From contig DDIL01000065.1 of the NCBI GenBank assembly GCA_002338515.1, positions 10,525-36,086 of the forward strand: a DNA stretch of 25,562 nt, given 5' to 3'. Under the pieces are notes generated by a model, which saw nothing but the letters and a program-made list of their open reading frames with translations, was not told the origin of the DNA and searched no databases. Numbering within the stretch: position 1 is the first letter of the stretch; each line of letters opens with the position of its first letter. Shown in pieces: positions 7,782-16,079 of this stretch. The translations under genes and the position numbers were made by a program. Origin of the DNA: Glaciecola sp. UBA1851. GTDB taxonomy: Bacteria; Pseudomonadota; Gammaproteobacteria; Enterobacterales; Alteromonadaceae.

Positions 7782-8828
7782 ACCATCCTTTGATTCGTCT
7801 TTAGTTTCTTGAGCGTTAGTTTCTTGCGTGTTTCCCTCTATATCATCTTCTAACGCGCTTTCTTTTGACTCTTTATTTTCAGTTTGAGCTTCATTTTTTC
7901 TGCATTCAACATCAATTTTTTCTTCGTTTTTCTCAAGATTCAATTGATAGGAAATTTGTTGAGCCAATCGCTCTACAGCAAGCCTACCATTGGTCGCTAG
8001 CTCTTCTGCTCTATGAAACTCTAAAAGCCCTACGTCTCTTAATTGTGGTTCAATAAGCAAATCAGGTGGATCGCCTGCAAGCCTTGAGCGTGTTACTCTA
8101 GCTTGCAATATTTCTAAAGAGCCACTCATTACACTCATTATGCCTGGCGCTTGCACTTTATTCGGCTTGGGATCTGGGGAGAACCATTGCTTCATAAAAC
8201 CGCCACTTGCTTTGCTTAAAAACTGATCAGTTTTTTTCTGATTATCTTGATGTTCTTTTTCGAAATGCTCTATTAATTGTGGACGAAAATCAGCACTTAA
8301 ATTAACCGCAATCACAAAATCTGCCCCCAACTGCCTGCATTGATTCACCGGCACTGGATTAACAACTGCGCCATCAACCAACCAACGTCCTTCATGCTCT
8401 ATTGGGGCAAATAGTGCTGGAATAGCACACGACGCCTGAATAGCGTCATTGATATCACCATTGTTAAAAACGACTTCTTTGCCTGAATATAAATCGGTTG
8501 CCACTGCAGTGAAGGGGATATTCATCTCTTCAAAGGTAGCCGCGCAAAATTCTTGTTTGTGTTTCTCGAAAACTTTTTGGCCGCTAGCTAAGCCACCACG
8601 TTTAAACCCCACACCTAATAATCCAAAAACTTGCCATTCAGTTAAGGTATTTGCCCATGTTTCCAGTTCATCGAGTTTACCACTTGCATACGCAGCGCCT
8701 ACATATGCACCTATAGAACAACCGGCCACAACATCAATTTTAATGCCCAATTCTTCTAACGCTTTAATTATACCTATATGCGCCCAACCCCTTGCTGCGC
8801 CAGCACCTAATGCCAATCCTATTTTCAT
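7779..8828 (-). CDS. rssA: RssA-like patatin-family phospholipase/esterase
   Basis: A patatin-like serine hydrolase of 349 aa. The oxyanion-hole glycines are in LALGAGAARGWAHIGI (residues 5-20), the nucleophile is S38 in GCSIG, and the dyad Asp is D152 in the DGA motif (WLVDGAVVNPVPV). This matches the E. coli RssA group. The protein is about 50 residues longer than RssA as I recall it: the end (about 300-349) is a Glu/Asp/Lys/Asn/Gln-rich, low-complexity tail with an ETNAQET repeat. The physiological substrate is unknown. The gene starts seven bases after the ttcA stop, so it is probably co-transcribed with ttcA. Confidence 0.88.
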   Translation of the reverse strand: MKIGLALGAGAARGWAHIGIIKALEELGIKIDVVAGCSIGAYVGAAYASGKLDELETWANTLTEWQVFGLLGVGFKRGGLASGQKVFEKHKQEFCAATFEEMNIPFTAVATDLYSGKEVVFNNGDINDAIQASCAIPALFAPIEHEGRWLVDGAVVNPVPVNQCRQLGADFVIAVNLSADFRPQLIEHFEKEHQDNQKKTDQFLSKASGGFMKQWFSPDPKPNKVQAPGIMSVMSGSLEILQARVTRSRLAGDPPDLLIEPQLRDVGLLEFHRAEELATNGRLAVERLAQQISYQLNLEKNEEKIDVECRKNEAQTENKESKESALEDDIEGNTQETNAQETKDESKDG

Positions 8829-8835
8829 ATTGTTA

Positions 8836-9729
8836 TTATTTTAACTCCAAAATGGTAACCGATGCGGTATCGCTCTTAGAGGGGCTTTGAAACGAGTCTG
8901 AATCAAACCCAATATCGCCTTCACCATCAAAATTTGAGTCTTTAGATAAACCTTTAAAATTAAATAAACTACTATCAAGCATGTGAGATGGCGTAATATT
9001 TTGCATGGCTTTAAACATTGATTCAATCCGTCCAGGGAAACGTTTCTGCCAATCTTGCAACATAACTTTTATATTTTTACGTTGCAAGTTTTCTTGAGAC
9101 CCACATAAATTACACGGGATAATAGGGAAATCTAAAGATGTGGCGTATTTAGCAATATCACTTTCATTGCAGTAGGCTAGGGGGCGTATAACAATATGTT
9201 CTTTGTTGTCACTGATTAGTTTAGGTGGCATTGACTTTAATTTACCACCATAGAACATGTTCAAGAACATGGTTTCAAGCATGTCATCACGATGATGCCC
9301 TAAAGCAATTTTTGTCGCACCAAGTTCCTTTGCTGTTTTGTATAATATACCGCGTCTCAACCTTGAGCACAAAGAGCAAGTAGTTTTACCTTCAGGAATC
9401 TTATCTTTAACGATGGAATAGGTGTCTTCTTCTACAATTTTGTAGGCAACACCCAACTCTGTTAAATACTCAGGCAGAATATGCTCAGGGAATCCTGGTT
9501 GTTTCTGGTCTAAATTAACTGCAATCAATTCAAATGATACCGGGGCAATACGTTGAAAGTACATAAGTATATCTAACAACGTATAACTGTCTTTTCCACC
9601 CGACAAGCACACCATGATGCGATCGTTTTGCTCAATCATTTTAAAGTCTATGATTGCTTTCCCTGCTTCTCGTCGCAGGCGCTTTTGAAGCTTATTGAAA
9701 CTATAAGTTGCTTTTGTTTTAACTGCCAT
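8836..9729 (-). CDS. ttcA: tRNA 2-thiocytidine(32) synthetase TtcA
   Basis: TtcA puts sulfur on cytidine 32 of certain tRNAs using ATP and an oxygen-sensitive [4Fe-4S] cluster. The 297-aa sequence shows the PP-loop SGGKDS (residues 43-48), the first CxxC pair C118/C121 (CSLC) and the second C206/C209 (CNLC). It also has GHHRDDMLETMFLNMFYGGKLKSMPPKL-type core segments, here about residues 144-171. The last 35 residues are Ser/Asp-rich and probably disordered. It heads a short operon with the rssA-like gene. A candidate FNR box lies 84-97 bases upstream of its start. The fnr-uspE-ttcA cluster is a known gammaproteobacterial order. Confidence 0.97.
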   Translation of the reverse strand: MAVKTKATYSFNKLQKRLRREAGKAIIDFKMIEQNDRIMVCLSGGKDSYTLLDILMYFQRIAPVSFELIAVNLDQKQPGFPEHILPEYLTELGVAYKIVEEDTYSIVKDKIPEGKTTCSLCSRLRRGILYKTAKELGATKIALGHHRDDMLETMFLNMFYGGKLKSMPPKLISDNKEHIVIRPLAYCNESDIAKYATSLDFPIIPCNLCGSQENLQRKNIKVMLQDWQKRFPGRIESMFKAMQNITPSHMLDSSLFNFKGLSKDSNFDGEGDIGFDSDSFQSPSKSDTASVTILELK

Positions 9730-9812
9730 ACTGTATTCGTTCGTTTAACTTTTTTGTTGGTAATCAATGCACGGAATTATACAGGATAGAGGTCAAATAC
9801 ACATTACTCAAA

Positions 9813-9826
9813 TTAATCTCTATCAA
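9813..9826 (-). promoter_or_regulatory. Candidate FNR box upstream of ttcA
   Basis: Read on the minus strand the site is TTGAT-AGAG-ATTAA, nine of ten matches to the FNR half-sites TTGAT-N4-ATCAA. It lies between uspE and ttcA and just past the uspE stop. If FNR acts from about -41.5, transcription of ttcA would start near 9778. No clear -10 was assigned. Confidence 0.5.
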
Positions 9827-9844
9827 TTTTGATTCTATAATGAG

Positions 9845-10744
9845 TTAAGGCTTCACCACCAAGGTGTCACAATTAATGTTATCAATAATATGTTCTGCCG
9901 TATTACCTAAAAGCGCTGCCGATAAACCTTTACGACCTACTGAACCTAGCACAAGTAGTTGCGCGTCTAGTTCATCACATAAATCTGGAATTACATCTTC
10001 AGGTAACCCTTCTTCTACATGTAAATTTGAATCAGGAATATTAAACTCGTCAGCTAAGGGTTGTATATTATGAGTACGTTTTTTCTTTACATCAGCATTA
10101 TATAATTCAGCTGAAAACTGAGGTACTTCAATACTTATATGAACAGGTGCACCTGTATATGTATTGATGAAATGTAAATTACCGTCAACGGCTTTATTTA
10201 TATAGTAGGCTGTTTCACTTACAGATTTACTTAAGCAGGCATGTTTCTTATCAGCCTCATTCACACCAACTGCACACACAACATTGCCGCCATTTATCCA
10301 TTCGTGTTCCTTCACAAAAAGGACATTAACAGGGCTGTTACGTATAACATGCCAATCAGTAGGGGTGAAAATTTTTTGTCCAAACTTTGAATGTTTTTTA
10401 GTAGATTTGACGATTAGCTCGCAACCACTATTTTCAGCCGCTTTCATAATGCCTTTGTATGCTTTTTTTTCCCATAATACCTTATAATCACTTTCAATTT
10501 TACCTAAGTATTTATTCACGAGAGACGTGAGAAAGTTAATTTGTTGATTGATTAGAGCAGTTTTAATACTTTGCTTTTGTTCATTGTCTAGCGCAGTAGC
10601 CATTTCATATGAGTTGTCGTAAATACTGCTACATAAGGTAATTTTTGCTGAATATTGTTTTGCTAATACGAGTGCTCTTGAAAGTGCAGGTTGCTCTTTA
10701 TGATATGGGTCTATTACAACTAAAATTGATTTATAATCTAACAT
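9845..10744 (-). CDS. uspE: Tandem universal stress protein, UspE-like
   Basis: A 299-aa cytoplasmic protein made of two Usp folds (about residues 1-147 and 153-299), as in E. coli UspE. The first begins YKSILVVIDPYH. The second ends with the nucleotide-loop pattern GSVGRKGLSAALLGNTAEHI and then the terminal strand CDTLVVKP. The first domain's matching loop is degenerate (VKSTKKHSKFG), so only the second copy looks able to bind nucleotide in the usual way. A good ribosome site (GAGGA) precedes the ATG. The gene sits directly downstream of fnr but after a strong terminator, so it probably has its own promoter in 10745-10810. Confidence 0.92.
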   Translation of the reverse strand: MLDYKSILVVIDPYHKEQPALSRALVLAKQYSAKITLCSSIYDNSYEMATALDNEQKQSIKTALINQQINFLTSLVNKYLGKIESDYKVLWEKKAYKGIMKAAENSGCELIVKSTKKHSKFGQKIFTPTDWHVIRNSPVNVLFVKEHEWINGGNVVCAVGVNEADKKHACLSKSVSETAYYINKAVDGNLHFINTYTGAPVHISIEVPQFSAELYNADVKKKRTHNIQPLADEFNIPDSNLHVEEGLPEDVIPDLCDELDAQLLVLGSVGRKGLSAALLGNTAEHIIDNINCDTLVVKP

Positions 10745-10810
10745 GACATTTCCTCGTTGGAATTTTTATTGTCGGTATTTTAAGGTCTGATGACCGTTGT
10801 CCTATTATAT

Positions 10811-10845
10811 AAAAAAAGGTGGTTGAATTAGTATTCAACCACCTT
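10811..10845 (-). terminator. Rho-independent terminator of fnr
   Basis: On the minus strand a 13-bp perfect stem AAGGTGGTTGAAT / ATTCAACCACCTT with loop ACTA is followed by a T run (complement of the A run 10811-10817). It lies 39 bases beyond the fnr stop and should end the fnr transcript before uspE. Confidence 0.9.
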
Positions 10846-10883
10846 GCTCAAAATCAATAAACTGTTATTTATTATAATTTTTA

Positions 10884-11621
10884 TTAAGAAATTGCTGATA
10901 CCGTAATTTCATTCTCTGGTATTCGTTGTTTCACGCCATCTAAATCTAGAATAGTGATTAATTTACCTTCAACTGCAATTAACCCTTCCTTTTGAAAGCG
11001 CGTTAATAACCTACTTATAGTTTCAACAGTTAACCCCAAATAATTCCCAATTTCATTTCGTGTCATAGATAAATTGAATTGCTTAGCTGAATAACCGCGC
11101 TCGTCAAATCGTTGTGAAAGGTGGCTGATAAAATGGAGTAGTCTTTCCTCTGCACTACGTTTACTCAGTAACATCATTAAATCATGATCGTGCTTTATTT
11201 CAGAACTCATAAAGCGCATGATTTGTTGTCTTAGTTTCGGATATTTGTTTGATACTTGCTCTAGTGTGTCGTATGGGAGTTCGCATACCATCGCTGTTTC
11301 AAGGGCTTGAGTATAACTTTGATGGCGCTCGTCTTTTAAGGCATCAAATCCAATAATATCACCGGGGAAATGGAAACTGGTGACTTGTTCTACACCGTCA
11401 GTATCACTGATGTACGATTTGAATGAGCCCGAACGCACGGCATATAACGAGTGAAATTTATCACCTGCATTTACGAGTTTGTCATGTTTATGGAGTGGAC
11501 GTTTACGCTCAATAATATCATCTAGAGATTCTAGCTCAGACTTATTAAGACTGACTGGTAAACATAAATGGCTGAAGCTACAACTTTGGCAATGAATAGA
11601 TAGCTCTGAATTTTTTGACAT
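10884..11621 (-). CDS. fnr: FNR-family anaerobic regulator (EtrA-like)
   Basis: An oxygen-sensing Crp/Fnr-family transcription factor of 245 aa. The [4Fe-4S] ligands are C11, C14 and C20 in HCQSCSFSHLC plus C113 (ETAMVCELP). These align with C20, C23, C29 and C122 of E. coli FNR with a nine-residue shorter N-terminus. The cyclic-nucleotide-like fold spans about 25-145 and the dimer helix about 125-160. The winged helix-turn-helix includes NYLGLTVETISRLLTRFQK, whose E-SR residues read TTGAT half-sites. It lies 31 bases downstream of the DsbD_2-like gene and may belong to the fixH-ccoI-ccoS transcript. FNR boxes upstream of ccoN and ttcA make local regulation likely. Confidence 0.97.
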   Translation of the reverse strand: MSKNSELSIHCQSCSFSHLCLPVSLNKSELESLDDIIERKRPLHKHDKLVNAGDKFHSLYAVRSGSFKSYISDTDGVEQVTSFHFPGDIIGFDALKDERHQSYTQALETAMVCELPYDTLEQVSNKYPKLRQQIMRFMSSEIKHDHDLMMLLSKRSAEERLLHFISHLSQRFDERGYSAKQFNLSMTRNEIGNYLGLTVETISRLLTRFQKEGLIAVEGKLITILDLDGVKQRIPENEITVSAIS

Positions 11622-11652
11622 GGAAAATTTACTTAGATTTGACTAAAGTAGA

Positions 11653-12321
11653 TCACTTTATACTCTGAAATAACTGAAAGGTCAAAAATATTGCATAACA
11701 AATAATACTAAACGCTATGATTCGTCTTGTTTTAATACTTTGGAATAAAGGTAATAGAAAACTAGCGCCGAAACTACTTGCTATCAGTGTAGGCAACGTA
11801 CCTAAACCAAAAAAGAGCATAAATAATCCACCTTGGACAGTATTACCGCTTGCTAACGACCAAGTTAACGCTGAATATACGAGTCCACATGGCAACCAGC
11901 CCCAAATAACGCCGTATAAGATAGTATGATATGGACTTTTAAACGGAATAAGTTTTTTCCCATAAGGCGCAATCTTCTTCCAGATAATCCCGCCTGCTTT
12001 TTCTAATACAATTAACCCCTTGTAAACATCGCTGATATATAGCGCTAGTAATAAAAGAAATACGATGCTAAATGCTTGTAATACCGTGATTCCAATAACA
12101 AGTGAGCTAGAGAATATACTACCTAAAAAACCTGTAATCATACCTGCAATGGTATAACTGCTAATTCTACCCACGTTGTAGCATAAAACATAGGGCGTAA
12201 GGGATACGTCTTTAGGTACCGCAAATGTAAATGCGCCTGCAATAGAACCACACATACCAATGCAATGAACCCCTCCAGCCAATCCAATCATAAATGCAGT
12301 GATTAAATTAAAATCAAGCAT
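11653..12321 (-). CDS. DsbD_2/TauE-SafE-like membrane protein of the cbb3 assembly cluster
   Basis: A 222-aa inner-membrane protein with about six helices. The first helix carries GLAGGVHCIGMCGSIAGAF with C20 and C24, the hallmark of the family often annotated as 'sulfite exporter TauE/SafE' or cytochrome biogenesis transmembrane (DsbD_2) proteins. A second conserved part is YGVIWGWLPCGLVYSALTW, with another Cys-Gly near residue 143. Proteins of this kind regularly sit between ccoS and fnr. A role in copper or thiol supply to the oxidase is an inference from the paired Cys residues and context; sulfite export is not supported. Confidence 0.85.
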   Translation of the reverse strand: MLDFNLITAFMIGLAGGVHCIGMCGSIAGAFTFAVPKDVSLTPYVLCYNVGRISSYTIAGMITGFLGSIFSSSLVIGITVLQAFSIVFLLLLALYISDVYKGLIVLEKAGGIIWKKIAPYGKKLIPFKSPYHTILYGVIWGWLPCGLVYSALTWSLASGNTVQGGLFMLFFGLGTLPTLIASSFGASFLLPLFQSIKTRRIIAFSIICYAIFLTFQLFQSIK

Positions 12322-12405
12322 CGATGGTGTCTTTATTGAAGTGTTGAGTATTCATATGAAGTAATAGTAATTTTTTTGCTAGGAAAGTGTGTAAAAGAAA
12401 ATATA

Positions 12406-12657
12406 TTATTCGTTAGTGTTATCACGCGGCTTTGAATTTATTTTAGAAGGACTATTTGTTATATCGTCCCCTCGACCGCTTTGTTCCTTTTCTTGATTCT
12501 TACCTGCCTCCTTCTTCAAGTCATCATCAAACAATATGCTATAACCTTGACGCTCTAAATCATCAAACTGATTTGATTTAACCGCCCAAAAAAATACACC
12601 AATTGCTATAGCAACAATAATGATTGCAAGTGGTATTAATACAAAGATGATACTCAT
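12406..12657 (-). CDS. ccoS: cbb3-type cytochrome oxidase assembly protein CcoS
   Basis: A small single-span membrane protein (83 aa) needed for maturation of cbb3 oxidase, proposed to help with cofactor insertion. The N-terminal helix (about residues 3-27) is followed by the family motif FFWAVKSNQFDDLERQG and the acidic segment ILFDDDLK. The tail after residue 55 is polar and low complexity. It follows ccoI by 49 bases on the same strand. Confidence 0.94.
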   Translation of the reverse strand: MSIIFVLIPLAIIIVAIAIGVFFWAVKSNQFDDLERQGYSILFDDDLKKEAGKNQEKEQSGRGDDITNSPSKINSKPRDNTNE

Positions 12658-12706
12658 TTAATTTCACTCATTTATAATAACCAGTGTTTTTCCATTATAT
12701 ACACCA

Positions 12707-15172
12707 TTAGCGCATCAATCTTGTTGAATTGTAGACTACCACAATAGAACTCAAAGACATACCTAACGCCGCTTGCCAGGGAGTAAGTAGTCCACTTACA
12801 GCAAAAGGCAAGACCAAAAGATTATACCCAAGCGCCCAGCCTATATTTTGTTGGATTTTACTTTTTGTCCTTTTGGCCATGGTTATCACTTCTACCACTG
12901 AGTTCAATTTAGGATTAAGTAACACAATGTCAGCGGCATTTTTCGCCAAATCAGATGCATTACCAACCGCTATTGACACGTCGGCAGCAGCGAGTACCGG
13001 CGCATCATTAATACCATCGCCAAGCATAACAACTTGTTTATTATCTGCTTGAAGTGTTTTTATATAATCTAGCTTTGCTTCAGGTGTACTATCGCCAATA
13101 GCATTTTCTATCTGTAAAGATTCTGCAATAACATCTACATTTATTTGTGTATCACCGCTTAAAACCGTCAGGTCGCGCCCAGATAACTGCGAGATTATAG
13201 AACTTGCATCTTCATGTATTGTGTCTGTAAGCCAAAATGCGGCAAGTGCATTACTGTCTTGTGATAACAATACGTTAGCGCCTTGCATTTCAAGATTAAC
13301 AAGTTTCAAGCTTTCATCTGATAAATTATCTTGAATATATTTTTGAGAACCCATTCGATAATTTGTGTAATTGACCACTGCGCTAACGCCTTTACCTATA
13401 TCAACTTTAAAATCAGTCAGTTTAAAAGTCATATTAAAATCTTGGAAAGATAATGACTCTAAGGCTTGCTCAAACGCCTTGGCAATAGGGTGTTCAGAAC
13501 GAGACTCAATAGCGCTAGCTAACCCTAAAACAAAATGTTCAATCTCTTCTTTGGACATATTCTGATCTGCAAATGCATCATAATGGATAGCCTGTTTCTT
13601 TATTGAAAACTTACCTTGCGTTAATGTGCCTGTTTTATCAAATATGATATCAGTGGTTTGGGTTAGTTGCTCGAGCGCATCCGCTCTTTTTAATAATATG
13701 CCCAACTGATTTAATTTTGCCATGGCGCATGTTAACGCTGAAGGTGTGGCTAAACCTAGCGCACAAGGGCAGGTAGCAACTAACACTGAAATAGTAATCC
13801 AAAACGCATGAGGATCATCTTGCATCGTCCAATATGTAAAGGTAGCGGCAGATATAGCTAGAACTGCCACAACAAAATATCTTGATAATTTATCTGCGGT
13901 TGTGGCTATTTGCGGTTTATTTGCCATTGCGGTTTCTTGTAACCGCAGAATCTGATTCATCATGGCATATTTAACCGACGCAGTTACTTTCATCGTAATC
14001 ATGCCTTGCTGATTTAATGATCCTGCATACACACGTTGACCAGTCCCTTTAAGTACAGGTTCGAACTCTCCAGTTAACATAGACTCATCAAGCGTAGTGG
14101 TGCCCTCTGTTATAATGCCGTCAACAGGTACCGTTTCACCAACCTTTACAATAACTACATCATCTTTTACTAATTGTTTTGCTAAAACTGATACAACACC
14201 TTCTGCAGTGCTTTTGTTTGCAGTCACTGGAATGAGTTTAAGCATATTGGATGAAATAAGCGTCGCGTTGTGTCTTGACCTGTGTTCAAGAAACCGACTA
14301 ATAAGAAGAAAGAATATGAACATGCAGATGGATTCAAAATACACTTCACCTGAGCTTTTATTGACCGCTAATACACCAGCAATATACGTAGCTAAAATAG
14401 CAATGGTAACGGGTACATCCATATTAACCGTGCGAGCCATCATTGCTTTGAACGCGCTTAAGTAAAAAATACTACCTGAATATAAAACAACGGGAGTGGT
14501 TAATAAAAGACTCACAGCATTAAAATAATTTACCGCATCATCATCAATATTACCTAGAATGTCGAAGTACTGTCCCATAGCTAACATCATGACTTGCATA
14601 GTCATTATCCCAGCTAGGCCTAATTTTTTAAGGTAACTCTTTTGCTCTTTTTTATATGATGCTTCATGTGCATCACTTTGAAAGGGTAGGGACTCATAGC
14701 CTATTGATTTTAATCTAGATAATATGCCAGATAGCTTGATTTCACTGTCGTCCCAATTGATCAGCGCTCGTCTTGCAGAAACATTTACCGAAACTTGTTT
14801 CAACCCCTTTAGTTTGGCAAGCTGCTTTTCAATTAACCAACCACAAGCAGCACAAGTTATACCTTCAACAGTCAGTTGAATAGACTTGTGCTTCCCCTCA
14901 TCAAATACGAACTCTTCTTGTAATTCAGGCTCGTCGTATACAGAAAGCTGAGTCATTGTATTGTCTAAAGCCGCATCACCTCTAGCGGCAGGCTCAGTTC
15001 TAAACTCATAATAGTTTTCTAGCCCATTATCAACTATGGCTTGGCTAACCGCTTCACAACCAGGACAGCACATATAATGCTTTACTGACTTAATAACAAC
15101 AGGAAACGCTTCACCTTCTAAATTAGGTAAACCACAATGAAAACAATGCCCTTTAGGAATGATTAGACTCAT
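12707..15172 (-). CDS. ccoI: Copper-transporting P1B-type ATPase CcoI/FixI
   Basis: An 821-aa copper ATPase of the CcoI/FixI group, which exports Cu+ across the inner membrane for insertion into cbb3 oxidase. The order is: a Cys-rich N-terminal metal-binding region (C10, C13 and CCPGC near 35-39), a heavy-metal-associated domain with GITCAACGW (C107, C110), membrane helices, the actuator loop LTGE (367-370), the transport motif CPC (468-470), the phosphorylation site DKTGT (512-516) and the hinge GDGINDAP (about 717-724). The double N-terminal metal site is typical of CcoI rather than CopA. It lies 54 bases after fixH. Confidence 0.96.
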   Translation of the reverse strand: MSLIIPKGHCFHCGLPNLEGEAFPVVIKSVKHYMCCPGCEAVSQAIVDNGLENYYEFRTEPAARGDAALDNTMTQLSVYDEPELQEEFVFDEGKHKSIQLTVEGITCAACGWLIEKQLAKLKGLKQVSVNVSARRALINWDDSEIKLSGILSRLKSIGYESLPFQSDAHEASYKKEQKSYLKKLGLAGIMTMQVMMLAMGQYFDILGNIDDDAVNYFNAVSLLLTTPVVLYSGSIFYLSAFKAMMARTVNMDVPVTIAILATYIAGVLAVNKSSGEVYFESICMFIFFLLISRFLEHRSRHNATLISSNMLKLIPVTANKSTAEGVVSVLAKQLVKDDVVIVKVGETVPVDGIITEGTTTLDESMLTGEFEPVLKGTGQRVYAGSLNQQGMITMKVTASVKYAMMNQILRLQETAMANKPQIATTADKLSRYFVVAVLAISAATFTYWTMQDDPHAFWITISVLVATCPCALGLATPSALTCAMAKLNQLGILLKRADALEQLTQTTDIIFDKTGTLTQGKFSIKKQAIHYDAFADQNMSKEEIEHFVLGLASAIESRSEHPIAKAFEQALESLSFQDFNMTFKLTDFKVDIGKGVSAVVNYTNYRMGSQKYIQDNLSDESLKLVNLEMQGANVLLSQDSNALAAFWLTDTIHEDASSIISQLSGRDLTVLSGDTQINVDVIAESLQIENAIGDSTPEAKLDYIKTLQADNKQVVMLGDGINDAPVLAAADVSIAVGNASDLAKNAADIVLLNPKLNSVVEVITMAKRTKSKIQQNIGWALGYNLLVLPFAVSGLLTPWQAALGMSLSSIVVVYNSTRLMR

Positions 15173-15226
15173 TTAATACTCAAATACTTTTTGATATTAG
15201 TAGGTAGTTAAGCTTGCCAAGACAGC

Positions 15227-15718
15227 TTATGGATTAAATTCAAATGCTTCTCGCTGTGGTAAATTTACCCTCTGCTGCACCTTCCAACGCTCGTCTAGTG
15301 GCGTTAAACGTAATCGCCACTTTCCTTGAATGGGGTATTCTTCATTATTTCTGTAAATACCAGAAGCATCTCGCGTTAATAAAACACTGAAATCTTTTGC
15401 TTCAAGTGTTACATGAAAAAAGTCTAATTTTAATGCTTCACCTGATTCGGGCGCACCATTTAAAAATTCTAATTCAATGTTACCGGGTAAAATGTTTAGT
15501 TTGGTTTCAATGCCTAGCGCTTGCGCCGCTTCAATTTTATCTAGTCTCGCATTGATAGATTTCCCCTCTTTATAATAGTCATCAACCACTAAACTATTGG
15601 TACCATCTGTAGCCAGACGAATAACTTGGGAGCCGACTATAACTGATGACAAAGGAATGGCTATCAAAAACCAAGGCCAAAACTGTTTATACCAAGGTTT
15701 TACTGTAGATTCTTGCAT
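15227..15718 (-). CDS. fixH: FixH-family cbb3 oxidase accessory protein
   Basis: A 163-aa membrane-anchored protein of the FixH (CcoH) family, which is thought to aid cbb3 oxidase assembly with CcoI. One transmembrane helix (about residues 12-31, FWPWFLIAIPLSSVIVG) is followed by the conserved VVDDYYKEGKSINARLDK (about residues 44-61) and a periplasmic beta-rich domain ending KVQQRVNLPQREAFEFNP. It is the first gene of fixH-ccoI-ccoS and sits 361 bases downstream of ccoP, beyond a terminator, so it should have its own promoter. Confidence 0.93.
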   Translation of the reverse strand: MQESTVKPWYKQFWPWFLIAIPLSSVIVGSQVIRLATDGTNSLVVDDYYKEGKSINARLDKIEAAQALGIETKLNILPGNIELEFLNGAPESGEALKLDFFHVTLEAKDFSVLLTRDASGIYRNNEEYPIQGKWRLRLTPLDERWKVQQRVNLPQREAFEFNP

Positions 15719-16079
15719 GTTACCTCTTTAAGAGAACTAATTATGTTGTGTCACTCAATGAATATATTATATTGATTAGACGCTATAATACACTTGATTT
15801 TAAAAAGGTTTTTGATTTAGAACATAAATTGTATACCTTCTTGTCACACGCTACTTTGCATATCATCATTATAAATAATTGACAGTAAATAGGAATAAAC
15901 AAAAGGGCACTTTATCATGATTAAAAAGACAAAATTAGGTGAGGCGTATTGAGTTCATTACACTTTACAAATCGTGGAATTAAAGCTAATTCATTTTGTA
16001 TAATATGAGCAAATAAAAAAGCCTCGAAAAACGAGGCTTTTGGATTTATTTAGCAATACAAAATTAATTGCTTAAGAAA
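15719..16079. other. 361-bp intergenic region between ccoP and fixH
   Basis: No gene is visible. It holds the ccoP terminator at 16015-16040 and AT-rich DNA that should contain the fixH promoter. On the minus strand TATTAT (15785-15790) could be a -10, but I found no matching -35 and no good FNR box. A minus-strand SD (AAGAGG) precedes fixH. Many proteobacterial cbb3 clusters have ccoG in this place; none is here. Confidence 0.6.
16015..16040 (-). terminator. Rho-independent terminator of ccoNOQP
   Basis: On the minus strand a 9-bp perfect stem AAAGCCTCG / CGAGGCTTT with loop TTTTT is followed by a T run (complement of the A run 16015-16020). It begins 40 bases after the ccoP stop and separates the oxidase operon from the fixH operon. 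Confidence 0.9.

Noticed and set aside
8449..8844. 131-codon frame on the plus strand opposite the rssA-like gene
   Set aside because: It is the complement of a well-supported coding region with clear family motifs on the minus strand.
15785..15826. TTGAT half-sites upstream of fixH as an FNR box
   Set aside because: Two TTGAT copies occur as direct repeats; neither has an ATCAA partner four bases away.
15917..15952. Tiny frame MIKKTKLGEAY after an AAAGGG sequence on the plus strand
   Set aside because: Only 11 codons with distant purine-rich sequence and no context; likely chance.
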